DNA of 7,716 nt from Bacillota bacterium (GCA_023441845.1 JAEZNF010000653.1:1-7716); one strand, 5' to 3'. Shown: positions 1-6,933, numbered from the stretch's first letter. Notes: a model not told the origin generated them from the sequence alone. Translations and numbers: made by a program.

Positions 1-2
1 GT

Positions 3-1808
3 CTTAAACTTACAGAAGGAATAACTCTGAATAAAAATGAAGGATTGCCGAGATGGGCGGCAGCAGTTATGATTAATTCGCTTCTTTCCACCAATATAAA
101 AAGTACCGCTTCTGCCGGAGGAGATAAAACTTTTTCAGAAGCTTCCCAATTGTATTCAAGCTATATATATATGGGTGATTCAAGTACATTGGATAATCTT
201 TCAGACAATCAGATCATGACAGACAAAGGAATCTTCTATATCGACAGCAACATAAAAAAAGGCCTTGAGATAGGCAACAAGTATGAATTTTATGTTGAAA
301 ACGATAAGGTTATAAAGGTTTTTAATAAGTTGAAAAGCCTTTTTAATGTAACAGTTGAAAGCGCCCTGGATAACAGGATACTTTATAAGGATACAGCAGG
401 TAAGGCAAGCAATATGACTCTCCCTGACAAAACCGTTTACTATTACAACGGAAGCAAACAATCCTATGAAAATATCAAAAACATCCTGCAGTCCAATACC
501 TCAATTATATTTGCATATAATGAAAGCAAGGATGGTTATGACTATTCTGTAATACTGGACCCGGTATACAGTAAACCGCAGAGCGGTTATAATCTGGATA
601 TTTCGAAAAGGAAGCTAGGTAATATCACTATTGAAGAAGGAATAAGAATTTTTAGAAACGGAGAGCAGTCAAGCTTATCCGATATTGAAGAAAAGGATGC
701 AATATACAAGGTTACCGACATATGGGGTAAGAACGGCTATTTATTGGTTTCGGGTAATACCATAGAAGGTAATTTCAAGGCTTTTCTTCCGTCAATAACC
801 TCACCTAAGCAAATAAAAATAGGCACTACTACTTACGATATCAGTAAAGACATGGATTTGGGCATGCTCGCAGGCTCATCTGCAGGCTTTAAAGAAGATG
901 ATTATGTAGTTGCGGTACTTGGGAACGACGGGAAGGTAGTAAATGTTTTGTACCCGGAGAGTGACGGAACAAATTATGCTTTTGTATTGAATTATTCTAT
1001 GGCCGGCTCAGATTCCGGAACACTCATGTATTCCGTTAAACTACTCTTTCCCAATAATCAAACTGCCACCCGCAGAGTCGATTTTGACCCGAGCAAATAT
1101 AAAGGAATGCTCATTACTTATAAAGAACTTGATGATGATAAGATATATATTTATGAGGTCGGCTACACTTATAATACAAGATACACAGTCAATAAGCTTG
1201 ACGGAAAAATTGATTCCAACTATGTAACAGACAATATTAAGATATTCAATCTGGTTACAAACGATGAAGGAAGTGATGCGCAGGTTAATATCCTAAATTG
1301 GTCGGATTTGCCTGACGGAACATATAAAGCGGGCTCCATGCTCTATTGTAATACTACGGGAGATTTTAACGACGTTAATATAGCCGTTACCAGCGACATA
1401 CTGGACCAGAAGAACAGGCTTGGAGTATTGGTTAAAACCAGTGCAACATCATCCACAATACTTGTTGGAGGGAAAGAATACACGTACCCGGTTTCTTTTA
1501 GCGGTTTGCCGATTGGTTCTGTATATGAATACTCAATGAAAAGCAACGGAATAGAAAGCCTGATAAATTCCAACATATCCCCTGCAGCAACTTCTTCTAC
1601 AATTGATGCTGTAGATACAAAGAGAATAAAAATCGGCAGTAATATTTATCGGTTTAGAAGCGATGTGTCCATATACTTAAAGGATTTCAAGGGAGACATT
1701 TCAACTATCAGCGTAAAAGATCTGGATATCTCAAAGACTTTTTCGAAGGTATCGGTTTATATCGATGATAAAGGCATGGTTAGACTTGTTACGGTTAGTG
1801 AAATATAG
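3..1808 (+). CDS. SLH-domain surface protein, 3' part (5' end outside window)
   Basis: Partial CDS of 601 visible residues ending in TAG at 1806-1808. The frame stays open from the TTG at 45 back to the left edge, and the extra codons (KLTEGITLNKNEGLPRW) read as the end of an S-layer-homology repeat, compare the usual xGLTxG...LTRxxAAxxLxNxL pattern. The TTG at 45 is therefore internal, not a start. SLH repeats bind secondary cell-wall polymers, so the protein is probably held on the cell surface. The remainder (about residues 35-601) is Tyr-, Asn-, Ser- and Asp-rich and beta-like, with no catalytic motif or cohesin that I recognise. It has at least two related segments, IKIGTTTY at about 271-278 and IKIGSNIY at about 542-549, each followed by an Asp-rich stretch and a short VxVxxxDKGMVxxV-like strand. 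A lipoprotein gene follows after 52 bases on the same strand, suggesting an operon. The SLH call rests on one partial repeat; the function of the body is unknown. Confidence 0.75.
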   Translation, partial: LKLTEGITLNKNEGLPRWAAAVMINSLLSTNIKSTASAGGDKTFSEASQLYSSYIYMGDSSTLDNLSDNQIMTDKGIFYIDSNIKKGLEIGNKYEFYVENDKVIKVFNKLKSLFNVTVESALDNRILYKDTAGKASNMTLPDKTVYYYNGSKQSYENIKNILQSNTSIIFAYNESKDGYDYSVILDPVYSKPQSGYNLDISKRKLGNITIEEGIRIFRNGEQSSLSDIEEKDAIYKVTDIWGKNGYLLVSGNTIEGNFKAFLPSITSPKQIKIGTTTYDISKDMDLGMLAGSSAGFKEDDYVVAVLGNDGKVVNVLYPESDGTNYAFVLNYSMAGSDSGTLMYSVKLLFPNNQTATRRVDFDPSKYKGMLITYKELDDDKIYIYEVGYTYNTRYTVNKLDGKIDSNYVTDNIKIFNLVTNDEGSDAQVNILNWSDLPDGTYKAGSMLYCNTTGDFNDVNIAVTSDILDQKNRLGVLVKTSATSSTILVGGKEYTYPVSFSGLPIGSVYEYSMKSNGIESLINSNISPAATSSTIDAVDTKRIKIGSNIYRFRSDVSIYLKDFKGDISTISVKDLDISKTFSKVSVYIDDKGMVRLVTVSEI

Positions 1809-1842
1809 GAATAGCTATATAAGGGACAGAAAAATACATCAT

Positions 1843-1850
1843 AGAAAGGA
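1843..1850 (+). promoter_or_regulatory. Ribosome binding site fixing the lipoprotein start
   Basis: AGAAAGGA lies 10 bases before the ATG at 1861. The same frame is open upstream to an ATG at 1765, but that would overlap the SLH gene by 44 bases and bury the signal peptide, so 1861 is the better start. Confidence 0.7.
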
Positions 1851-1860
1851 ATGCTACATA

Positions 1861-2607
1861 ATGAAAAAAGGTATAAGCAAGGTTTTGGTTTTGATTCTGG
1901 CTGCGGGTATTCTGCTGCTCCCGGCTTGTGGAAAAACAGATACAAGCGGGGACAATGATCAGAGTGTTCAGAATGCCGATAATAATGCTCCTAATGCGCG
2001 TAATAATCCTCCCGGCGGTTTTATGGGTGGGAATGCCGATCTTTACGGTGAAGTAAAGGCAATTGACGGTAGCAAACTGACAATTTCCGTTTTGGAAATG
2101 CCTCAAATAAAACAGATGACCGACGAAGATCGTCAGAAGATGCGGGAGCGGAGGCCTGGCGGCTCGGGAAATGCAGATAATGTTCCGAATCCTGGTAATG
2201 CCCCTGACTCCGGTAATGCCCCCAAGCCGGATGCTTCCGGTAGGCCTGACAGAGAAGGATTTATGGGAGGAGAGAAGAAGTATACCGGTGAAACAGTTGA
2301 ACTGGATGTGGCTTCAGATACTCCGATAACATCTTTTGGCATGGGCAATATGAGCAATAGGAGTAAAGACGCCAATGGAGGCAGCGGTAACGGCAATAAC
2401 AATAATAATGACGGTAATGGAAATGGCGGAAACAGGGCCCCGGGTAATTTTGAAGAAAAACAATTGTCTTTATCGGATATAAAGGTTGGTACGGTAATTC
2501 AGGTATGGTATAAAGACAATACAGACAAGAAAGAAATAAAGAATATAAGGGTTATGCAGGCGACAGGAGCTTCGAAAGAACAGCAAAACACTTCAAACAG
2601 TAAATAA
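1861..2607 (+). CDS. Lipoprotein with low-complexity linkers (DUF5666-like)
   Basis: A 248-residue protein with a clear lipoprotein signal: KK at 2-3, a hydrophobic stretch at about 5-20, then the lipobox LPAC with Cys23 as the predicted lipidated residue. It should be anchored on the outer face of the cytoplasmic membrane. After an Asn/Asp/Gly-rich spacer, short structured segments are separated by low-complexity linkers: LYGEVKAIDGSKLTISV at about 61-77, YTGETVELDVASDTPITSF at about 141-159, and LSLSDIKVGTVIQVWYKD at about 202-219. Together these resemble the small beta-barrel pattern of DUF5666-type proteins (GxVxxIDGxxxTV...DIKVGxxVxV), a family of unknown role. Linkers at about 101-124 (repeated GNAP) and 172-195 (Asn/Gly-rich) interrupt the fold. 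FMGG occurs twice, before the first and second segments. It follows the SLH gene by 52 bases with no terminator between, so co-transcription is likely. No specific function can be assigned. Confidence 0.85.
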   Translation: MKKGISKVLVLILAAGILLLPACGKTDTSGDNDQSVQNADNNAPNARNNPPGGFMGGNADLYGEVKAIDGSKLTISVLEMPQIKQMTDEDRQKMRERRPGGSGNADNVPNPGNAPDSGNAPKPDASGRPDREGFMGGEKKYTGETVELDVASDTPITSFGMGNMSNRSKDANGGSGNGNNNNNDGNGNGGNRAPGNFEEKQLSLSDIKVGTVIQVWYKDNTDKKEIKNIRVMQATGASKEQQNTSNSK

Positions 2608-2625
2608 AAAGGCCTAACGGCACAT

Positions 2626-2669
2626 AATCAGCCGGAATTACTATGAATAGTTCCGGTTGATTTTTATTT
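2626..2669 (+). terminator. Rho-independent terminator after the lipoprotein gene
   Basis: A 12-bp stem (2626-2637 with 2651-2662, AATCAGCCGGAA / TTCCGGTTGATT, one G-U pair) is followed by TTTTTATTT. It starts 18 bases after the TAA at 2605-2607 and closes the SLH-lipoprotein unit. Confidence 0.85.
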
Positions 2670-2675
2670 GCGGAC

Positions 2676-2692
2676 ATTTCCCGAATGGAAAT
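2676..2692. repeat. Short inverted repeat ATTTCC-N5-GGAAAT
   Basis: A perfect 6-bp inverted repeat with a 5-base spacer, just downstream of the terminator and about 26 bases before the candidate promoter. It could be an operator, but such a short palindrome can arise by chance in AT-rich DNA. Confidence 0.25.
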
Positions 2693-2717
2693 CAGGAATT
2701 TTTTGAATTAAGGTATG

Positions 2718-2746
2718 TTGTGTTAAATTTTTATTTGTTTTATACT
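2718..2746 (+). promoter_or_regulatory. Candidate sigma-A promoter for the GH9 gene
   Basis: TTGTGT (2718-2723) and TATACT (2741-2746) are separated by 17 bases. The -10 box is good and the -35 box moderate. Use of it would give an mRNA leader of about 280 bases before the cellulase start. No obvious sigma-I-like promoter was seen, although my recollection of that consensus is imperfect. Confidence 0.35.
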
Positions 2747-2809
2747 TAAATTATATAGGTATTAACGCAGAAATAAAAATTAAGTTATAGAAAAACGGGT
2801 TTATATTCG

Positions 2810-2897
2810 GTATTCTACACTTATTCCCTGTAAATGTTTTGTATTCTATGCTATTGGAGAATTGGACCAGGCAACCTTTAGAAGGACTTCATTCTAT
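2810..2897. repeat. GTATTCTA direct repeats in the leader
   Basis: GTATTCTA occurs at 2810-2817 and exactly again at 2841-2848, starts 31 bases apart (about three helical turns). A third, shorter match ATTCTAT lies at 2891-2897. They might be regulator half-sites; the region is AT-rich, so chance is a real alternative. Confidence 0.25.
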
Positions 2898-3015
2898 AAT
2901 GACTTTTTTATAGTGATTAATATCAAAGTATAATTAACTTTTCTTAAGGGGGGAAAGATTTTAATTAAAGAATTGTTTCGAAAATAGTTTTACGTACGAA
3001 TTTATTAATAATTTT

Positions 3016-3024
3016 AGGAGGTGA
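3016..3024 (+). promoter_or_regulatory. Very strong ribosome binding site of the GH9 cellulase
   Basis: AGGAGGTGA is a near-full complement to the 16S rRNA 3' end, with 9 bases to the ATG at 3034. It implies high translation and fixes the start just ahead of the signal peptide. Confidence 0.85.
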
Positions 3025-3033
3025 CGGATTTAT

Positions 3034-5667
3034 ATGTCGAATAGGTTTTTTATAAAGAGAAGTTTAACTGTGCTTCTTGTTGTTGTTTTTTTGATAAGTA
3101 CGGTTTTATTTATTCCGGCAACAGTTAATGCCGAACCTGAGTATAATTTTGCGAAAGCACTTCAGCTTTCCCTTTATTTTTATGATGCAAATAAATGTGG
3201 ACCGGGTATAACAGGCGGACGTCTTGAATGGCGTGGAGATTGTCATGTAGAGGATAATGAAGTACCGTTGATTCCTATGACAGCGGCCTATAGAGGGACC
3301 AACATGTCTCAAAGCTTTATTGACAAATACAAGTCTGTACTTGACCCGGATGGAAACGGCACATTGGATTTGAGCGGCGGTATGCACGATGCGGGAGACC
3401 ACGTTAAGTTCGGACTTCCCCAATCTTATGCGGCATCTACGGTAGGCTGGGGGTACTATGAGTTTCGTGATGCATACATAAAAATCGGTGAAAAAGAGCA
3501 TGTCGAGGATATATTAAGGTGGTTTAACGATTATTTTCTTAGATCCACATTCAGGGACAAAGACGGTAATGTTATAGCCTTTTGTTATGAGGTAGGAGAA
3601 GGGGATATAGACCATGACTGGTGGAATCCGCCCGAACTTCAAAATTCAAAAATGATTAAGGATTTTGAAAGGCCTGCATATTTTGCAACTTCTGAGAAAC
3701 CTGCAAGTGACCAATGTGCCGGTGCGGCAGCTTCGCTAGCCATAAACTATATGAATTTCAAGGATGAGGACCCGGATTATGCGAAAAAGTGTCTTGATAC
3801 AGCCATAGCACTGTATGATTTTGCAAGAGAATACAGAGGCCTTGGATATGGGAAGCCATTTTATGATTCATCCTATGATTATGATGAATTGTCCTGGGCT
3901 GCGGTTTGGCTCAATATAGCAACAGGAAAACAGGAATATATAGACCACATTGTATCTACCGATGCAAGCGGTAAATATACCGGCTATATGCAGAGAATAA
4001 TTGTTGATACCGGCAATGAATGGCAGAACATCTGGGTTCACTGCTGGGATACCGTATGGGGCGGAGTGTTTGCAAAGCTTGCACCCATAACAAATACCGA
4101 AAGAGACTGGTATATTTTCAGATGGAATCTGGAATATTGGTCCGGAGTTCCCCGTGAAGATCCAAGTGATACAAATACCCTTTCAAAGACGCCTGCAGGC
4201 TTCAGTATGCTGAATCCATACGGTTCGGCAAGATACAATACAGCTGCCCAGCTTTGTGCGATGGTGTATAGAAAGTGTACCGGAAACACTGCTTTTACCG
4301 ATTGGGCAAAGGGTCAAATGGAATACATAATGGGAAATAATCCGATGAAAAGAGCATATATAGTGGGTTATGCACCAGATGGAGCCTCGCATCCGCATCA
4401 CCGCGCATCGCATGGTTCCAAAACTCTTAACATGGATATTCCGAAAGACCAGGTGCATACTTTATGGGGAGCCTTGGTTGGTGGACCTGATGCGGGAGAT
4501 GAACACAAAGATGTAACCTCCGATTTTATTTATAATGAAGTCGCGGTTGACTATAATGCTGCTTTTGTAGGGGCTTGTGCAGGTCTTTATACATATTACG
4601 GAGAGGGCCAAAAACCAGAGCCGAATTTCCCTCCGAAAGAAACCAGGCCGCTGGAATTCTTTGTGGAAGGTAAAGTCAGTACCAGCCAGGAAAATAATGA
4701 AAGATCACAAATAACCCTTCGTATCCATAATGAAAGCGCATATCCTCCTCATTATGAGACACGCTTCAAGGTACGGTATTATTTTAATATCAGCGAGATA
4801 TTAGATGCAGGGCAGACCATTGATGATATTCATATGGAAGTATACTATGATGAAAATGGAAAGTGCTATGATGGAAACGCAAAATATTCAGAGCTTACCA
4901 AGTATGACGACAAGGGTACATATTATGTTGAATTCGATTGGGAAGGAAAACAGATATATGCTGCCCGTGAAATACAGTTTGCCCTTATTGCGGATCAGGA
5001 TGAAACAACTTTCAAGGGTCATTGGGATGCTAAAAATGATTACAGCAGGGAAGGCCTCAGTGACGAATATGTAATAACGGAAAAATGCCCGTTGTACATA
5101 GGCAACGAAATAGTGTTTGGTGAAGGACCGGAGGGACCGCAAACGCCAACACCGACACCTACGACTAAACCGACGCCTACTCCGGATTCCAACAATTTCA
5201 TAGCAGGTTATATAAAGCCGGACTTTAAATATACCGATACAAGTTTAAATTCAGGATTTAAAGTGGAAATAGAAGGTACGGATAAGTTTGTTTTAACAGA
5301 CAATAAGGGCTATTTCAAACTGACTGATGTGACGGATTCGGTATGTAACATTAAAATAAGTAAAGAAAACTATCTCACAAGAATTGTGAAGAGTGTTCCA
5401 AAATCAACAGTAATTGGCTCTGCTGACGCCCCGATAAATGTTTGGGTTGGAGATATTTCCAGAAGTGGGGTTCAGGATAATGCAATAAATATGACCGATA
5501 TAATGGAACTTGCAAAAGCATTTAACAGTGTACCCGGAGATTCGAGATACAGCAAGAGTAGTGATTTGAATTCCGATAAGGCTATTAACATGACTGATAT
5601 AATGATTATGACAAGGCACTTTAATACGTCAACTGCAAGTTATGACGATATAAAGTTCTCCAAATAA
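3034..5667 (+). CDS. Secreted GH9 cellulase with CBM3c and C-terminal X-module/type II-like dockerin
   Basis: An 877-residue modular cellulase, complete. Residues 1-33 are a signal peptide with likely cleavage VNA|EP. The GH9 (alpha/alpha)6 catalytic domain spans about 37-525: GGMHDAGDHVKFGLP holds the expected catalytic Asp119 and Asp122; the family signatures MGNNP (433-437) and PHHR (454-457) are present; YNEVAVDYN supplies the expected proton donor Glu502. A CBM3c module follows (about 538-690, starting RPLEFFVEG). In this GH9-CBM3c arrangement CBM3c extends the active cleft and favours processive endoglucanase action on cellulose (family knowledge). A Pro/Thr linker (704-717) leads to an X-module (about 722-804, IAGYIKPDF...SGFKVEI...TDNKGYF...YLTR) and a dockerin (805-877) with repeats DNAINMTDIMELAKAFN and DKAINMTDIMIMTRHFN. 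The X-dockerin resembles the C-terminal type II pair of the CipA scaffoldin, not the type I dockerins usual on enzymes. The first Ca loop is four residues longer than normal. All expected GH9 catalytic residues are present. The specific gene name is not assigned. Confidence 0.95.
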   Translation: MSNRFFIKRSLTVLLVVVFLISTVLFIPATVNAEPEYNFAKALQLSLYFYDANKCGPGITGGRLEWRGDCHVEDNEVPLIPMTAAYRGTNMSQSFIDKYKSVLDPDGNGTLDLSGGMHDAGDHVKFGLPQSYAASTVGWGYYEFRDAYIKIGEKEHVEDILRWFNDYFLRSTFRDKDGNVIAFCYEVGEGDIDHDWWNPPELQNSKMIKDFERPAYFATSEKPASDQCAGAAASLAINYMNFKDEDPDYAKKCLDTAIALYDFAREYRGLGYGKPFYDSSYDYDELSWAAVWLNIATGKQEYIDHIVSTDASGKYTGYMQRIIVDTGNEWQNIWVHCWDTVWGGVFAKLAPITNTERDWYIFRWNLEYWSGVPREDPSDTNTLSKTPAGFSMLNPYGSARYNTAAQLCAMVYRKCTGNTAFTDWAKGQMEYIMGNNPMKRAYIVGYAPDGASHPHHRASHGSKTLNMDIPKDQVHTLWGALVGGPDAGDEHKDVTSDFIYNEVAVDYNAAFVGACAGLYTYYGEGQKPEPNFPPKETRPLEFFVEGKVSTSQENNERSQITLRIHNESAYPPHYETRFKVRYYFNISEILDAGQTIDDIHMEVYYDENGKCYDGNAKYSELTKYDDKGTYYVEFDWEGKQIYAAREIQFALIADQDETTFKGHWDAKNDYSREGLSDEYVITEKCPLYIGNEIVFGEGPEGPQTPTPTPTTKPTPTPDSNNFIAGYIKPDFKYTDTSLNSGFKVEIEGTDKFVLTDNKGYFKLTDVTDSVCNIKISKENYLTRIVKSVPKSTVIGSADAPINVWVGDISRSGVQDNAINMTDIMELAKAFNSVPGDSRYSKSSDLNSDKAINMTDIMIMTRHFNTSTASYDDIKFSK

Positions 5668-5712
5668 CTATACCGAATTGGTAAGTTTGATTTGGATCAA
5701 TTTGGTCAGAGG

Positions 5713-5737
5713 CCGTCTCTTAAAGGAGAAGTCCGGC
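5713..5737. repeat. Palindrome-plus-hairpin motif, copy 1
   Basis: CCGTCTCTTAAAGGAGAAGT followed by CCGGCAAAAAGC, leading directly into the terminator stem of the GH9 gene. TCTC/GAGA pairing is flanked by GCCG (5712-5715) and CGGC (5734-5737), which can also pair. Copies 2 and 3 lie at 5781-5797 and 6911-6930. Confidence 0.5.
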
Positions 5738-5772
5738 AAAAAGCGAGGGGATTGATGTCGCCTCGCTTTTTA
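5738..5772 (+). terminator. Rho-independent terminator of the GH9 gene
   Basis: A perfect 11-bp stem AAAAAGCGAGG (5738-5748) / CCTCGCTTTTT (5761-5771) with a 12-base loop, ending in a T run. It starts 70 bases after the cellulase stop. The A-rich upstream arm lets it work in both directions. Confidence 0.9.
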
Positions 5773-5780
5773 TCAGTGGA

Positions 5781-5797
5781 CGTTTCTCAAGGAGAAT
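5781..5797. repeat. Palindrome-plus-hairpin motif, copy 2
   Basis: TTCTC-AAG-GAGAA (5784-5796) is a perfect 5-bp palindrome preceded by CGT and followed within four bases by an AAAAAGCCCG hairpin, the same arrangement as copies 1 and 3. Confidence 0.5.
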
Positions 5798-5799
5798 GT

Positions 5800-5828
5800 A
5801 AAAAGCCCGGCATTTCGACGGGTTTTTT
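5800..5828 (-). terminator. Terminator facing the aldo/keto reductase fragment
   Basis: AAAAAGCCCG (5800-5809) pairs with CGGGTTTTTT (5819-5828) through one G-T pair. Read on the minus strand it lies about 37 bases beyond the reductase stop and ends in a T run (GGGCTTTTT). It sits tail-to-tail with the GH9 terminator and could also act as a backup for plus-strand transcription. Confidence 0.75.
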
Positions 5829-5864
5829 ATCTGATATTTTCAGTATTCTTTTGGCAGTGGAGCT

Positions 5865-6479
5865 CTATATATCTCTTCTACCGAGAATTTGTTCTATTTC
5901 ATCCATTTGATCTTGTGATAAAGGACCAAAATCCATAGCTTTTGCGTTTTCTTCAACCTGTTTTATGGTTTTAAATCCAGGGATAGGTATGGTACAGCCG
6001 CTCCTGCCCCAAATCCAGGCTAAAGCTCCCTGAGTAAGCGTACGGCCGTTACTTGTTAAAATTTCTTTGACTGAATCAAGTTTCTTTAAAAACTCAGGTA
6101 AAGGTTTACCATTTTTAAAAATTGTAACCCAGGAATGATCGGCACCTCGAACATCATCCTTTGACAGTAAGGATTCTGCGGTGAATTTTCCGCTTAAGAA
6201 TCCCATAGCTAAAGGGCTGCGGTTAATACTGGCAAGGCTTTGGCGTTCACACAAATTGATTAATTGAGGTGCATCGTCGAAGATATTTAAAGTGTGCTGA
6301 ATAGCGGAACAATTTGACCTTTTGGCAAATAAACCGGCTCCTGGCGCGAGATCCGTACTCCATCCGTAAGTACGGACTTTACCTTTTTTAACAAGCTTAT
6401 CAAGTACTGTACACACCGATTCAATATCGGATATTGATAAATCTCCCACGTGAAGCTGGTAAACATCAATGTGATCAGT
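5865..6479 (-). pseudogene. Aldo/keto reductase, C-terminal two thirds only
   Basis: About 204 residues of an aldo/keto reductase, a family of NAD(P)H-dependent carbonyl reductases normally about 310-330 residues long. Reading into the gene, the homology starts at TDHIDVYQLHVGD, where the His of QLH is the tetrad histidine. It continues through RSPLAMGFLSGKF and the cofactor-binding end IPIPGFKTIKQVEENAKA to a TAG at 5865-5867. The first ~110-120 residues, which carry the catalytic Asp, Tyr and Lys, are absent. Upstream of 6479 the similarity stops and the frame reaches TGA at 6519-6521; there is no proper start or ribosome binding site. The GTG at 6449 that opens a 194-codon frame is internal to the family alignment. 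The remaining frame is intact without stops, so truncation looks recent or due to an assembly join. The break abuts a glycosyltransferase fragment on the opposite strand. Almost certainly inactive. Confidence 0.85.
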
Positions 6480-6639
6480 GGAAAAAGAGAGCCTGAAGCC
6501 TCTCGCAGGGCTCTTTATTCAGCGTCTGGTATACCGCCAGCTTATGACATATGTAGTCTATAAATCAATTTTATCTGCTCTAAGAGGTGTCAAAGTAGCA
6601 TGGAATAAATTAAACCGTCTCGGCAATGTGCCACAGTAA
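6475..6639 (+). pseudogene. C-terminal remnant of a membrane glycosyltransferase (GT2-like)
   Basis: Open from 6475 (after TGA at 6472-6474) to TAA at 6637-6639. Recognisable content starts at about 6490: SLKPLAGLFIQRLVYRQLM, then TYVVYKSILSALRG, then VAWNKLNRLGNVPQ. The pattern YRQLMxYVVxxSxxxALxGxxVxWxKLxRxGNV is the typical C-terminal end of processive membrane-bound family 2 glycosyltransferases (cellulose- or PGA-synthase-like), which make cell-surface polysaccharide. Only this tail of about 50 residues remains; the catalytic domain and most membrane segments are missing, and there is no ribosome binding site or start. Family assignment rests on pattern recall over a short stretch, so it is less certain than the reductase call. 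It begins where the minus-strand reductase fragment ends, with only about ten bases between. Confidence 0.6.
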
Positions 6640-6671
6640 GGTAGTGCTTTTGAACATAATTCATTTTCATA

Positions 6672-6754
6672 TATGTTGCGAAAAAGATTTTATATAAATA
6701 AATGCAGTTAAAGCATCTCCATTCTAAGGCTAATAACTGAATTTTCGCAACATA
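6672..6754. mobile_element. MITE-like element with 11-bp terminal inverted repeats and TA flanks
   Basis: TGTTGCGAAAA at 6674-6684 is repeated exactly in inverted form at 6742-6752 (TTTTCGCAACA). The 79-bp unit is flanked on both sides by TA (6672-6673 and 6753-6754), the target duplicated by IS630/Tc1-mariner elements. Counting the flanks the inverted match reaches 14 bp. The interior codes for nothing. It could be a small non-autonomous element; a plain hairpin is the alternative. No source insertion sequence is visible in the window. Confidence 0.5.
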
Positions 6755-6756
6755 TT

Positions 6757-6792
6757 ATTCAATGTATATATTTTGAAATATCAAAATTGAAT
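6757..6792. repeat. Nested AT-rich inverted repeat
   Basis: ATTTTG (6770-6775) and CAAAAT (6782-6787) form a 6-bp inverted repeat. An outer ATTCAAT (6757-6763) matches ATTGAAT (6786-6792), overlapping the inner arm. It lies three bases beyond the right end of the MITE-like element. Meaning unknown. Confidence 0.35.
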
Positions 6793-6910
6793 GTAAAATG
6801 TTTATTGCAAAATATAAAGGAAATGAATTACTAGAAAAGCACTTCATAATAAGAAAAACCCGTGAAAAAGGTTATGGTAAACCTCGGACACAGGATTTTC
6901 TTGTCAATTA

Positions 6911-6930
6911 CCGTTTCTCTAAGGAGAAAT
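6911..6930. repeat. Palindrome-plus-hairpin motif, copy 3
   Basis: TTTCTC-TAAG-GAGAAA (6914-6929), a perfect 6-bp palindrome, is preceded by CCG and followed by the GCAAAAG hairpin. It is about 1.1 kb from copies 1 and 2. The contained AAGGAG resembles a ribosome binding site, but in the other two copies no ATG follows. Confidence 0.5.
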
Positions 6931-6933
6931 CAT

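Larger units (their letters stand above)
2670..3033 (+). other. AT-rich leader/promoter region of the GH9 gene, no gene seen
   Basis: No coding frame of merit on either strand. It holds a candidate promoter (2718-2746), a small inverted repeat (2676-2692), GTATTCTA repeats, two TATAAT-like boxes (2895-2900 and 2929-2934) lacking good -35 partners, a run of six G (2948-2953), and the ribosome binding site of the cellulase. I do not recognise a riboswitch here. Confidence 0.6.

Noticed and set aside
45..50. TTG at 45 as the start of the first gene
   Set aside because: The frame is open to the left edge and the preceding codons complete an SLH-like repeat; there is no ribosome binding site before 45.
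1765..1860. An upstream ATG extending the lipoprotein by 32 residues
   Set aside because: It would overlap the SLH gene, lacks a ribosome binding site, and places the lipoprotein signal inside the chain.
2133..2402. Open frame on the minus strand opposite the lipoprotein
   Set aside because: It is the mirror of the low-complexity coding sequence, giving a Leu/Pro/Ser-rich product with no family resemblance.
5692..5910. 72-codon plus-strand frame after the cellulase
   Set aside because: It runs through both terminators and into the reductase fragment, and has no ribosome binding site.
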